64,000 bases of DNA. It comes from Plutella xylostella (lineage: Eukaryota; Arthropoda; Insecta; Lepidoptera; Plutellidae). The DNA is taken from assembly GCF_932276165.1 (NCBI RefSeq), contig NC_063984.1:3355501-3419500 (forward strand), in the 5' to 3' direction. Each line of letters starts with the position of its first letter. The first letter of the stretch is position 1. The position numbers were made by a program, and so were the translations under genes. The notes beneath the pieces were generated by a model. The model was not told the DNA's origin. It searched no databases and worked only from the letters and a program-made list of their open reading frames with translations. Positions 10,131 to 20,554 of the stretch are shown here, piece after piece.

Positions 10131-10261
10131 TGTTAATCTGACGTGTAAGCTCCATTGCTGTTTAGTTGCATTTACATAATATGTTCAGTACTTTTTGAAT
10201 GATAGGGGATCAAAAACAAACACCTCACAAATTTTTGCATAAAAAAATATTAATTCATGTT

Positions 10262-11470
10262 AACTATGTCAGTTTGGGGTGCGCATTGCGACGTATAAAA
10301 ACGAAATGTATAATTTCACATTAATAACGTTCACAACATATAATGAACGTTACGTATAACAACAAAATCTATATTTTCATAAGGTATAAGATTCAATTGG
10401 TATAACGTACATTTTATATAATATCAAAATATATAATACTTACGAGGACTAATATCAATTCGTATAACATACATTACGTATATCGTTTAAAATATATACT
10501 ATCATTTAGTATACAGTTCATAAAACATACTAACATACAATAACATAATCTGTGTTTAATTACCAAACACCGTCAAACCCCTTAGCACCAAAACCTAAAG
10601 ATAGGTGCGACGACGAGCAAAGCGAGGAGGAGCGTGTTAGGTGCACATGTTCGTCGAAACCAAAGCGGAGCGCAGCGAAGCGGAGCGGAGCGTCTCCCCA
10701 CATAGCGTCAATAATAATAATGTCAAAACCCCTTAGCACCAAAACCTAAAGATAGGTGCAACGACGAGCAAAGCGAGGAGGAGCGTGTTAGGTGCACATG
10801 TTCGTCGAAACCAAAGCGGAGCGCAGCGAAGCGGAGCGGAGCGTCTCCCCACATAGCGTCAATAATAATAATAATGTCAAAACCCCTTGTACCAAAACCT
10901 AAAGATAGGTGCGACGACGAGCAAAGCGAGGAGGAGCGTGTTAGGTGCACATGTTCGTCGAAACCAAAGCGGAGCGCAGCGAAGCGGAGCGGAGCGTCTC
11001 CCCACATAGCGTCAATAATAATAATAATACCAAAACCCCTAGTACCAAAACCTAAAGATAGGTGCGACGACGAGCAAAGCGAGGAGGAGCGTGTTAGGTG
11101 CACATGTTCGTCGAAACCAAAGCGGAGCGCAGCGAAGCGGAGCGGAGCGTTCCCCCCACATAACATCAATGATAATGAAAATACGATACGACAATCTTCT
11201 ATACTTTTTGTGCATTATACATTATAATAATTACATCCGTTGTAGAATATATGTTATAAACGTTATATATTATAAACGTTATGCATTTTAATCGTTATAT
11301 CAATTGAAATTATACTTTTTGAACGTTATTCTTTACGAAATTATGTATTTAGTAATTATGCCTTTCGTTTGTTATGCACAGTGATCGTTATACTTAATAA
11401 ATTTATATCATATGGGCGTATACCTTGGGAATGTTATACCATTCGTTTTTATACCTCGTATTACTTACCC
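10262..11470. repeat. Foldback-like module 1: inverted 15-16-bp repeats around a G+C-rich array
   Basis: Left arm (about 10290-10555): A+T-rich DNA in which TATA-type words recur at mostly 15 or 16 bp. Right arm (about 11205-11465): TTAT words recur at steps of 16, 16, 15, 16, 15, 15, 16, 16, 16, 15, 15. The right-arm consensus is roughly TTATACnnnTTGAACG, and the reverse complement of the left arm gives the same consensus (for example TTATATGTTGTGAACG against TTATACTTTTTGAACG). The arms are therefore inverted copies of one degenerate repeat. Between them sits the four-unit array at 10572-11160. Drosophila foldback elements also have arms of short tandem repeats, but I recognise no family. 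Confidence 0.7.
10572..11160. repeat. Four-copy tandem array, period about 151-153 bp
   Basis: Four highly similar units: the marker word GATAGGTGC starts at 10600, 10751, 10904 and 11057 (steps 151, 153, 153). Each unit holds two TAGGTGC words about 43 bp apart, a GACGACGAGCAAAGCGAGGA block, a run of GCGGAGC words and an (AAT)n spacer. Long frames on both strands are a by-product of the unit being mostly free of stops and of near-multiple-of-three spacing. I do not regard them as protein-coding. Two more units of the same core lie at 12185-12455. Confidence 0.85.
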
Positions 11471-11864
11471 GTCAGTTTGTTATTATTATAGTGGCAATAA
11501 AACAAATACTATGAATAATCAATTTATTTAAAAAAAACACTTGAGTAAAGTACCTAATATTTATCAAATAATATTTATTGTCTCTTAGTTATGGAAATAA
11601 ACTCGCAGATGTGATATAGTTTTCTTTATGTTACTCACAATAACAACAACTCTTAACTAAAACTTAACATGTTATTCAGTCTTTTTTAATACTTATTAAT
11701 TTTTAAAAAATCACAGACAAGTACTTCTTCAGTACATTTTCTATCAAAACAAATAAAAATGAAACTTAAAAAAAATATTCTTTATAGTAACCAGCTTTAA
11801 ACATTATAATTAACAAATTGTAAATCAAAATGACTAAACATAAAACTTTCTTCTTTATAGAATT
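11471..11864. other. A+T-rich spacer between the two phased-repeat modules
   Basis: No phased repeats, exon or recognisable motif is visible. The segment separates the two modules inside the 4.84-kb TIR element. Confidence 0.4.
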
Positions 11865-12845
11865 ACAAATATTTCAAACGGGAACACCCAAATATTCCGA
11901 AAAACTTTTTTCCGAATTTGAAAACACCGAATATGTAATTTACGAAATATTGCAATACCGATTTTTTTAAATGCCGAATTCTAAAATCACGTAAATTATA
12001 ATTTCGAATATTATAATCACGAAGATTTGTTATTACGATTGTCAAATACACGAACGTTAAAAAATACGATTACTTAAGCATACGAAAAATAAAATACCGA
12101 TTTATTATAATGACGAAAAATTGAAATCCCGATCGAAAATGTGATATTTCGTGATATTGACAAAAAAACCGTAAACGTCTTAAAAACCTTAGACCCAAAA
12201 CCTAAAGATAGGTGCGACGACGAGCAAAGCGAGGAGGAGCGTGTTAGGTGCACATAGATATCGAAAAACAAAGCGGAGCGTTTCAAATATAGAGCAAAGC
12301 AATTGCTCGGAATTTTATGGTGTTTAACCTTAAAAACCTTAGGACCTAAACCTAAAGATAGGTGCGACGACGAGCAAAGCGAGGAGGAGCGTGTTAGGTG
12401 CACATAGATATTGAAAAACAAAGCGGAGCGCAGCGAAGCGGAGCGGAGCGTTTCACATAATATAGCTTAAAAAATATTGTTAAATTGTATACGGATTATG
12501 CTGTTAATAAACACACTATTCTTAATAACTATTTCTTGTTAACTAAGATACATTCGGGAATTTGTATTTTCGGAATATTAAAACTTCGGGATTCGTAATT
12601 TTAACAATTCGTTATAATAAAAGGTCGTACTTTTAAAACATCGAAATAATAATATTCGGAAAATTGACTTTCGTCATTTTAATAAATATGTTGTTTGAAA
12701 TTTCGTTTATTATCTATTCGAGATTTTCGTTGTTCGGAAACTTGAAATTCGGGATTGTGAATTATTCGGAACTATGAAATTCGTAATTTTAAAAATCGTT
12801 ATTTTCATATTCGTAAAAAAGTAATTCGGATTAATGTAGTGTACC
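11865..12845. repeat. Foldback-like module 2: inverted 15-16-bp repeats around two core units
   Basis: Left arm (about 11925-12140): successive CG dinucleotides fall 15, 16, 16, 15, 15, 15, 16, 15, 16, 16, 15, 16, 16 bp apart in otherwise A+T-only DNA, in words like ACGAA and ACCGA. Right arm (about 12543-12840): TTCG or TCG words fall mostly 15-16 bp apart (with one 32-bp double step, one 17-bp step and a few extra CGs), with consensus TTCGnAATTTTnAAA. The reverse complement of the left arm gives the same consensus, so the arms are inverted. The core at 12185-12455 matches that of module 1, but the arm consensus is different. The 150-bp core period and 15.5-bp arm period are shared by both modules. 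Confidence 0.75.
12185..12455. repeat. Two-copy core array of module 2, period 150 bp
   Basis: The marker GATAGGTGC starts at 12207 and 12357, a step of 150 bp. Both units carry the GACGACGAGCAAAGCGAGGA block and the second TTAGGTGCACA. Unit 1 has a shortened GCGGAGC tail, while unit 2 has the full tail. The unit is clearly homologous to the four-unit array 1 kb upstream, in the same orientation. Confidence 0.85.
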
Positions 12846-12995
12846 CATTTCAAACATATATTTAAATCAACGAAAATAAAAATGTAATTAAAAATACAAT
12901 CAACATAAAACATAAAATTTTTTTCTTAATTAACTACAAAAGATCACACACTGAAGAAAAGTATATTAATAACAATAAATCTAGTTTTAATAAAT

Positions 12996-13376
12996 CTAAT
13001 CATCTAACTCTTTTGAGAGATTAGCAGATACCTCGTTCGTAGGCAAATGTCTCCAGAATGGTCTCTTGCTGGGTAGCATCAGCGGAGCCAGATCTTTTAC
13101 TATTTTCTCCTTTCTAGACGATGCTACGCCTCTTGGAGATTTTCTTTTTTCGGGCTCAGGGAAAGCCTTGTGTTTTAAAATCTTTAGTTGCAAAAAGTTT
13201 AGACTTGTAAACTCTTCTTCAGTGTGTGATATTTTGTAGTACAAATTGTACTCACCACGCACAACCTTAACAACTGTGAAATTCTTTACATATTCACGAT
13301 CTTTCAGCGCTCGCATCTTTTGTTCTGAATGAAAGTCACAGTATTTGTAAAAATCACCCGTAAGTATCCATTACTT
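12996..13376 (-). pseudogene. C-terminal fragment of an unrecognised, probably transposon-encoded protein
   Basis: The minus-strand frame reads from about 13376 to a stop at 12996. The ATG at 13316 would give 106 aa, but sensible sequence continues upstream (DFYKYCDFHSEQK), so the fragment is 5'-truncated or preceded by an intron. It has normal amino-acid composition and a polar, basic middle (PEPEKRKSPRGVASSRKEK). It ends with KDLAPLMLPSKRPFWRHLPT and an acidic tail, a pattern that resembles C-termini of proteins encoded by insect DNA transposons. I cannot name the family. It lies inside the 4.84-kb TIR element and could be what is left of that element's own gene. Confidence 0.4.
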
Positions 13377-14337
13377 TTACCGTATTTAATCTCGAGTTTG
13401 ATCTTTGAACGGCATCCACAAAATCCGTGAAATCACAAACATTAGTTTTTTCTCCTTTCAAGTACTATTAAAATGTACTACGAAACTATTATTAGGACAA
13501 TTTAGATCAGTGTTTTATCATGTTCACAGTAAAGCAACTTTACTGCATTGAATTAATGACGTAGCATTATGGCAAAGCTAAATAGACATGCAGTAGAAAT
13601 GACTTATACTTGATATAATACGTTATACCATCAAATTGTACATAGGTGATTCGTAAGTATGAGTGCAGTGTAGCTACCTTACTTCCTCCATGATACGTAA
13701 ACCGAAACATTTAGGTATAACCACTGTCTTAACATTAACACAGTATAGCTACTTTGCTTTCAGTACAATACGTACTTTACTTAGTAAGAATTGATTACCT
13801 AACTTACTACAATTACAGTATGGCATCGTACTGTCTTTGAGGTAAGTTATCCAGAACATAATACCTAATGATCATTACTAAGTATATATGCAGGGTAGCG
13901 ACTTACTGTATTTATATTATTTAACCAATAATATAAAATTTTGGCTTGTACGTAGTTAAATAACAGTATGGCATCATACTGTATTTAATACTATATAACT
14001 CTAATAAGTATAATTATTGGAAACTGCTAAGGCTAAATGTAGCATATCTTCTTACTGGCATTTAGCTAGGCTAAATTCAATTTTTTATCCTGTATATTAC
14101 TGGTCATATTAGTCGTATAGATGTCATACTGCATTTAAGACATGGACACTGAATAAATACTTCTGCAGTAAGTGGATAGGCTTCAATCATGCTTAGTAAC
14201 GAAAAAAAAAATCCCAAGTTACTGTAAATATAAAATTGCTAAAATTGCTTTAAAAAGAGATAGAAACGAATGGGTAAGATCAAAATGTAGATCTCGTTAC
14301 CGTGATCACGCCTATATATATAACTCAATTTCGGAAA
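13377..14337. repeat. Right interior of the TIR element with short palindromic words
   Basis: Imperfect palindromes recur: ACAGTATGGCATCGTACTGT at about 13817 and ACAGTATGGCATCATACTGT at about 13967. Related half-words occur (GTCATACTGCATTTAA near 14123, AGTATAGCTACTTT near 13742). Such subterminal repeats can be transposase-binding sites, but that is inference. No exon is recognised. Confidence 0.45.
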
Positions 14338-14413
14338 AAACCCGACTTACTGCGTTTATCCGTAGGACGGCAGTACAGTACACTATTTTTTTTAGTACAC
14401 TATTATTATTAAA

Positions 14414-15690
14414 CTACACAGTTTCTAAATTGTTCAGTAAAAATTCTTTCACACGATTCTTAAACATGTTTTTGGATGTAGATCTGAAAAACTCCGCTGG
14501 CAACTTGTTATAAAATTTCGGCACTAAGTATTTGAATAATCTTTCACCATAGTAATTAGTTGGTTTAAAGCATTCAATAAAGTTTTTACCTATTCTTCTT
14601 TTATTTGTTTTACTTGGGTTTTGAAATATGAATTCTTCCGCTTTAAAGTGATTAATCGCAATGCTATAAGTAACTTTACAATGTATAGGTAGTATTTTAC
14701 AGTGTTTAAATAGTTTATTGTAACATCCTTTACAGTCTCGTTTTGTTTTACTACCAACTAACATTTTAAGGAATCTAACTTGTAGGTTCTTGATTTGATT
14801 TAAGTTTGTTTTGAAAGTGCGTCCATAGGTCATTAACCCATAATCTATAAGAGAATCTACCAGTGCAAAATAAACCATGTATAAGGTTTTTCTATTTAAA
14901 ACTCGCTTAAGCTGGTGAAACTTACATAACAAATATCTCATTTTCTTACAAATCTCATCAATATGATATTTCCAATTAAGGTTTCTATCTATGACTAATC
15001 CAAGGTATTTGAAAGTAGATACAAATTCAATATTATCACAACAACATACTTTACATTGATTATGGAGACATTCATAAGTATGTCCTACTATATGATATTG
15101 TTTACCATGCTTTATATTATGCGGGGACGATATGTGCATACCTTTTGTTTTCGATATATTTATAATAATCCCATTGTCATGTGCCCACTTTGTTATGCTA
15201 TCTAGGTCACTTTGAATATGTTTTTCTATGATGTCCTGATCTTTATGCGCGTATATGATGCACATATCGTCTGCATACATGTACACGTCGCAGTTATGGA
15301 TTACATTGGCAACATTGTTAACGTGCATAATATACCCAATCGGCCCAAAAACAGATCCGGTCGGCACACCGGTTCTAATATCTGCAAATACACTTTTAGT
15401 CGCACCCACCGCTGTGCTCATCTGGCGGCCAGTGAGGTACTCTCGGAGCCAGCTGTTGACCCCCCCGCGCACGCCGCACTCCCGCATGGCCTGCAGCAGT
15501 AGGTCGTGCTCGAGGGTGTCAAAAGCCTTTTTGAAGTCAATAAAAATGGTTACAATATGCTTACGATTATCTAGGTGGTTATACATTGTCTCAGTGAACT
15601 GAGATAAGGCACTGGCCGTACTCTTATGTTTGCGAAACCCATGCTGCGTTTTTGTAAGTACATTATTATTATGTAAAAATATACATCGAG
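14414..15690 (-). pseudogene. 5'-truncated Daphne-like LINE reverse transcriptase
   Basis: The minus-strand frame ends at a TAG at about 14414 and starts in LINE sequence at about 15690; the nominal upstream residues are flanking DNA. It encodes TQHGFRKHKSTASALSQF, IFIDFKKAFDTLEHDLLLQ, GVPTGSVFGP, the catalytic box YADDM and the C-terminal domain with a Cys-rich stretch (CLHNQCKVCCCDN). Homology to the Daphne-like ORF2 at 5.8-8.9 kb is clear but distant, so it is a separate family. The normally conserved PQG of RT motif B is PTG, which may impair activity. The 3' UTR is very short (TTTAATAATAATAG). The direct word AGTACACTATT occurs twice just beyond (14377 and 14395). It abuts the right end of the 4.84-kb TIR element. 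Confidence 0.8.
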
Positions 15691-15721
15691 TGAACATTAT
15701 AAATATGGTAAACCTTGCCAC

Positions 15722-16502
15722 CTAAACTAGGTTTAAGGCCTGTAATATAGGTGACAAGCTCTTCCGTTAAATCTAAGTAAGAGCATGTGAATGTATACAA
15801 TTTTACAGACAAAAGTATTGACAAAAACAAGAACATTTTAAAAATAACATGCAAACTTAACTAACTATAATATCTTGAAAAACAATTTTGAAAGTTATAT
15901 ATGTAATATAATGTATGTATATAATCACTAAGATTATTTATTTTTATATGTATGTAGGCATCTAGTTAGTAGACTAAATTTATAAGCAATAGCAGTTATA
16001 CCTCACAGATAATTTATTTGAGTTACAGTATTTTCATTATAGAAGGAACTACATTATCCCCGAAGGGGTGATATTAATATTTTTTCTGTCTCTTCATAAT
16101 TAAGTGGTTTGAGCCAGTTTAAAAGTATTCGCTTGGTTTCAAATTAATTAAGAGCATGAATATTATATAATTTGTTAGCAACATTATAAAGAAATCCACC
16201 AAGGTAGGTCTCTAATCTGTTTATGAAACAAGTCTTAAAGCTTTCAGTTTTAGAGATGTTATGGGAACGACGGGTCGCGATGGTGGCACAGGAGGGAGAA
16301 TAATGCGTAGACGAATGGTACCGAATTATAGCACACTGGATATATAACTGCCTCACCGTAAGTACACCGCACTCTCTGAATAGGTCGGAAGTTGGGTACC
16401 TGATGGGCTTGAAAGAGCTTACTTTCACAGCATCATTTCAGCACATTGACAGCATCTTCAGAACTCGTCCCTGGATTTTCAACTTTCATTCGTTCTATTA
16501 AG
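15722..16502. other. Gene-free A+T-rich spacer
   Basis: No exon, RNA gene or repeat is recognised. The 94-residue minus-strand frame at 16144-16428 shows no known motif. Confidence 0.4.
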
Positions 16503-17182
16503 GTAGTATACAGAATGTTGCAAAAAGGGTTTACTAAGCCGAAAGGGGTGAGGGTGACTCAAGGGATCATTCTGAACAACTTTTGTTCTACGAGTTTTGA
16601 AAATTCACGAAAATAAAAATTTCTTTTCCATAGAAACTTTGTTGGTCACGTGACTTTTCTACTATGGAGAACGTATTTTTTTTGTTCACTTCTGCTTATT
16701 AAATAGATTTGATTAGCTACAAGCAGGTTTCAAAGGTAAGTGTTAATAATTGAAGTTTTCTTTCGAATTACCTAATTTATTTTTCAGCCCCATATTTTAT
16801 GAACATCAGCGGGATTCGAATTAAATTCAGTAGTGAAATTCCGGTTATTCAATGAGCCGTTTTCCTTGACAGCTGTCAGTTGAGCTTTTGGGTATGCCGA
16901 TAGATGGCGTGAAAACGCAGTGTACCAACTGTCAAAAATTACATAGAGAGCAAAGAGTACTAAACTCAGAATAAGAACTCACTAGTTGTGATTAAATGTC
17001 GGGTGGTAGCGCGAGCCATCCTTCCGAGGCTCAGACTGCATGTGGCTTGGGATAGTGCTAAGTATTCTGTGAATAGTTCTACCCGCGCCGTTTGAACGGG
17101 TGCTGCGTGCGAGAACTGATTTTCTATTTTTATTTATTGTATGATCCTAAATAAGATCCCAAAGAAATACTTACAAGACAAG

Positions 17183-17278
17183 ATGAGAATGTGTGCCGTC
17201 GCAACTTGTAAAAATAAAGGACATCATAAATTTCCAAATGATGAAAGCCAGGCGCAACAATGGATTAAGGCGAAATAA
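17183..17278 (+). pseudogene. THAP zinc-finger fragment
   Basis: The frame starts at ATG 17183 and stops at TAA 17276 after 31 codons. It reads MRMCAVATCKNKGHHKFPND and then ESQAQQWIKAK. This is the first half of a THAP domain: the first two zinc-binding Cys, the FP motif and the conserved Trp. The second Cys-His pair is missing, and downstream frames are broken. THAP domains occur in P-element-type transposases and in host proteins derived from them. Because the fragment sits between related inverted ends, a degraded transposase gene is the likeliest origin. Confidence 0.55.
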
Positions 17279-17638
17279 CAATACGAGCAAACTTAAAATC
17301 TTATAGAATTTAGAAATATTAGAGATTTATTTGAACTGTCACCGGAACAGATAAGTTTGTGGCACTATAGCTACAAGAGAAACCGAATGACATAACATTT
17401 GTTTTGTAGTAGGTCTGTGACATTTGTCATCTCCGTTTCCTCAGAAGAATGTAGCTCACTACTAAAAACGACAGGCCAAATGCCATCTATTGGTCGATTT
17501 TGGAACTACTGGAAAATCTCCCATTATAGCAGACAGTTGATTCAGCCCGAAACACGTGTCGAGGTCGCCACGACACAGCTGATGATCTGTTTCATACTAT
17601 TTACTGGAGATAGATTCACGTGCTCCGCGGCCGCAGCG

Positions 17639-17692
17639 GGGTGCCCCCGTGGCCCCACAGTGCCCCCGCAGTGCCCCCACGGTGCCCCCTGG
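17639..17692 (+). repeat. G+C-rich minisatellite
   Basis: Four imperfect copies of a GTGCCCCC word (GTGCCCCCGTGGCCCCACA, GTGCCCCCGCA, GTGCCCCCACG, GTGCCCCC) stand in A+T-rich DNA. No gene is associated. Confidence 0.7.
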
Positions 17693-18854
17693 TTCTTACC
17701 CCATGTCCTTGGATAATATCGGTGTTTACCAACTCAATAGAGAAACGTGCCTAAGCGCCACGTGTATCATTCAGTTACAATAACTGAAATCAGCGCTTCT
17801 GTTGTTAGCCGCGATTGAAACGATCTACATACGCTTGTTTTGCAAAGTAGCAGGTCAGCTGATTATACGGTCTGTTTTGACGGTTTATGCTCTTTCACAG
17901 TGATCGTGTGTTTTTATGTAACTAGTTTGATTGTTTTTATATAGTTAATATTCGTTAAAATTAAATACGCTCTCGGTCTTTCTCACAAAAAACCCATAGA
18001 ACCTCAGAATTCCCGTTTATTCAGATACAATTTTCCTGTTTAATTATAGCATCAAATTACTGACAGCCAAATTGGAAGATATAAATTGTAATAAAATAAT
18101 AACAGATAATACCGGTATTGACGGCGAGTCGATGGCTGTGAGCGGCACGTGCAGGGGCAACGAGCTTTTGTTTCCCTTTGTCCAATCAATAAATACCTAA
18201 CTTAAATTTGTACAAAACAACAAATTTACTTGATACTTACTTATTTATTACTTATTATGGCTATGCTAAAATTGGTAAATGAATATAGTTATGGCTTTAG
18301 AAAATAACTACAGGGTGTCCTTTCGGCTTACTAAAAAATTTTTGCAGCACCCTGTATACTGGCCATTTTAAGCCCCGTGACTAGTGGGGATTAACTCAGG
18401 AATCTGGTGATGAAATATTGATTAAAGGAAGCGGAGCGTCGACAGCAGTGTTCATGAGTAGTCCTCAACATTCCTGAAGGATTTGTTAGTTATGCAGGAT
18501 ATGTTAATGTGGTGGATAAATATAGCTTTGCTTTGTAAAATGAAATGTTGAGAGTTATGTTTCGGAAAATATATTCTGAAAGTCGGCTCTCTCGCTAAGG
18601 AAATTATGTTTTTACTGCGGCTACAATACAACTTCCTTCATCTCAATCATATATCACAACTCAAACTTTTACTTACGTAAATATAATATTACACTCACGG
18701 GCAATGAAAAGGTTCCACTGAGAAAAGCACCAAATTAATCCTGAACGGTAAAGGCTATAGCTTAATGGCGCCTTCTGCAACATTGAAGTACGTTTAACAG
18801 AACATCAGGATATATTCAATTAAAAACGGTTTTGTTTTATTCAAATTTTAAATG

Positions 18855-19032
18855 TGCAGCATGGTATATCTAAGCCCGAAACTGAAATCAGAATATCAAA
18901 ATTCGCGAAAAAAATTATTCATTCTCCATAGTAAAAAAGTCACGTGACCAACTAAGTTTCTATGGAAAATGAATAATTTTTTTCGCGAATTTTGAAATAC
19001 TGATTTCAGTTTCGGGCTTAGGTATACCATGC
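18855..19032. repeat. Long imperfect palindrome
   Basis: The left arm (GCAGCATGGTATATCTAAGC onward) and the right arm (ending GCTTAGGTATACCATGCTGC) are inverted copies of about 76 bp around a short centre containing GTCACGTGACC. The arms include TTCGCGAA-type words. It may be a hairpin MITE or two transposon ends placed head to head. Confidence 0.7.
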
Positions 19033-19065
19033 TGCACATGCTGGTTTCGGCTTAGGCCGAGTTTT

Positions 19066-19190
19066 TTGATCCGTGGTCAACTTTAACCATTAGTCAAGTC
19101 ACTTGTCAAACACGACAGCTGTCTGTTTTTAACTAATAGTAGTCATTTTTGACCAATGGTTGAGTTAACTAGGGATCAAAAACCTGGCCC
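19066..19190. mobile_element. MITE with GTTTTTTGATCC-type ends
   Basis: The left end GTTTTTTGATCCGTGGTCAA pairs with the inverse ending AGGGATCAAAAAC. The arms also share AACTTTAACCATTAGTCAA against TTGACCAATGGTTGAGTT. It is about 120 bp and non-coding, and lies inside the nest at 16.5-19.2 kb. Confidence 0.6.
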
Positions 19191-19274
19191 TTAGTATAAC
19201 CTTTTTGCAACACCTGTATAGCTATATATAATTAAATTCCATGGTTTTTTTTTGTATTCTAAAAAATCATTTTT

Positions 19275-19326
19275 GTTACATTGCGAGATGCAGGCGCGTC
19301 ACTCCACTGAGCTACGTCCCGCTCAA
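19275..19326 (-). repeat. tRNA-like fragment, probably a SINE head
   Basis: On the minus strand it reads GCGGGACGTAGCTCAGTGGA, with a good A-box (TAGCTCAGTGG), then a stem-like stretch. There is no B-box, so it is not a functional tRNA gene. A truncated tRNA-derived SINE is the simplest reading. Confidence 0.4.
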
Positions 19327-20079
19327 TCATTGGGAATTTATGGGCATATATACTTAGTATGTAAGACAATACGAAGCTAGAAACTGCAGGTGAGGTTGCT
19401 GACCGGTGTTGAACAAACAAATCCTTCTCCGAAAACACAAGTCCGACAACCGCTTGATCGAATGTTCAGTCGGACCATCCTGTATACCGGAACACACAAG
19501 GGGTCGCCGAGTGTCATTGAACTCCAGGGGTCTAGGAATGCTTACTGCAACTTCCGATGTTTGGGACCACCAACTAATTATACGTTATCTTACTGTAACA
19601 GATGACTGAACTCGGGTAGCCATTGCTTCCTTGATCTAAGATTGTTTTGGGGTTCATTGGGATCTGTGCAAACAAAATCTCCGTTGTTTGCTGTTGTTTG
19701 CGATTCTTTCGGACTTTGTTGATGTTACAATCGGCATGTCATGACAGGTCAGTCGTATTTCGACAATGACGAAAGATTCGTCAATGTATTTCGACCATTT
19801 AATTTTTGAGCGTTACATACTCTACATCCAAGGATCTAAATGTAATAACCTACATTTTAACTATCAAATAGTTCATTAAAACTGCAAAGTAGCTTATAAT
19901 GAACAATGAACAAGGAAGCAGTAAGTGGAAGTTTGTGAAAATCAATCCGAGTGATTCAAATTACGAGCTACAAAGTTACATGATGAGCGCAACACAAACA
20001 ACAACTAGGTAAAAGCGAACGTACCGAACGTACCAACAGATATACTCACTATGTCAATCAAATCTTGTATTGTCTTGAA
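19327..20079. other. Gene-free DNA
   Basis: A moderately G+C-rich stretch at 19390-19620 has frames of 67-71 codons without recognisable motifs. I could not assign it to a gene or repeat. Confidence 0.4.
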
Positions 20080-20200
20080 AAAATCGCTTTTAGTGATAAG
20101 ACCGCCTTTTTTGTACCTAAGTGTGTTTGTATATAATCTTTATAAATTATGTTTTTGTGTACAAATAAAGAATATTCTATCTATCTATCAAATCAGACTC
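20080..20200 (+). mobile_element. 3' end of a non-LTR element
   Basis: The segment reads GTGTACAAATAAAGAATATT followed by CTATCTATCTATC. A polyadenylation-like AATAAA next to a tetranucleotide tail is a usual LINE 3' terminus in insects. No coding part remains. Confidence 0.5.
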
Positions 20201-20554
20201 AGGTGCATTATACTACCATACCATACCCCTCCAACAAATAAAACAATGAATAAATGACGAATGAATAAATTTTAACAATAATATTAAATGTTATATCAGC
20301 CTTTTCGGCACTTTCAGCCACTTTGAGGCTTCGTGAAACCCCGTGACGTAGGTCATTTTTTTAAATAGCTTTACGTTTTCCTGCTATCTATACAGTCAAT
20401 GTGATATCGAAAATTTAATATCTTCTAATCGCCGGGCACGGGCGGCGTTATATCAAACCACTCGATATTATAATATAGTTCATAAATTATATTTTTATAG
20501 GCAGTACTCGAAAAAGGCACCAAGAGGAGTAGGGTATTTGAGATTAGGTTTAAC

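Larger units (their letters stand above)
9531..14374. mobile_element. 4.84-kb element with 37-bp terminal inverted repeats
   Basis: The left end 9531-9567 starts ACTGCCGTCCTAAGGATAAA and the right end 14338-14374 is its inverse; the 37 bases match except at one position. The interior is A+T-rich and holds an old interspersed repeat (about 9860-10130), two phased-repeat modules (10262-11470 and 11865-12845), a protein-coding relic on the minus strand (12996-13376) and short palindromic words of the ACAGTATGGCATCATACTGT type (13800-14000). No transposase is recognised, so the element is probably non-autonomous or decayed. No convincing target-site duplication flanks it. The termini belong to no superfamily I can name. 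Confidence 0.7.
16503..19221. mobile_element. Nest of decayed DNA-transposon ends with a THAP relic
   Basis: The word TACAG-RTGTTGCAAAAAGG followed by TACTAAGCCGAAAGG-like sequence starts at about 16507. Inverted versions end at about 18362 (GCAGCACCCTGTATAC) and again at 19221 (TTTTTGCAACACCTGTATA). A block with TTGGTCACGTGACTTTT at 16640-16680 is found inverted at 18935-18960. I read this as one or two related TIR elements, one inserted in or recombined with the other. The interior includes a THAP-domain fragment, a G+C-rich minisatellite and two palindromic MITEs. No clean target-site duplications were found, so the insertion is old. Confidence 0.5.

Noticed and set aside
10552..11227. Long frames on both strands across the 150-bp array, with repeated Asp/Glu/Arg/Ser-rich or Ser/Leu-rich peptides
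   Set aside because: They arise because a stop-poor repeat unit of near-multiple-of-three length is tandemly copied; both strands are equally open, there is no start context, and the non-coding module 2 has the same core.
10572..12455. CRISPR-like look of evenly spaced repeats
   Set aside because: Units are about 150 bp with near-identical sequence throughout, no unique spacers, no cas genes, and the DNA is animal nuclear DNA.
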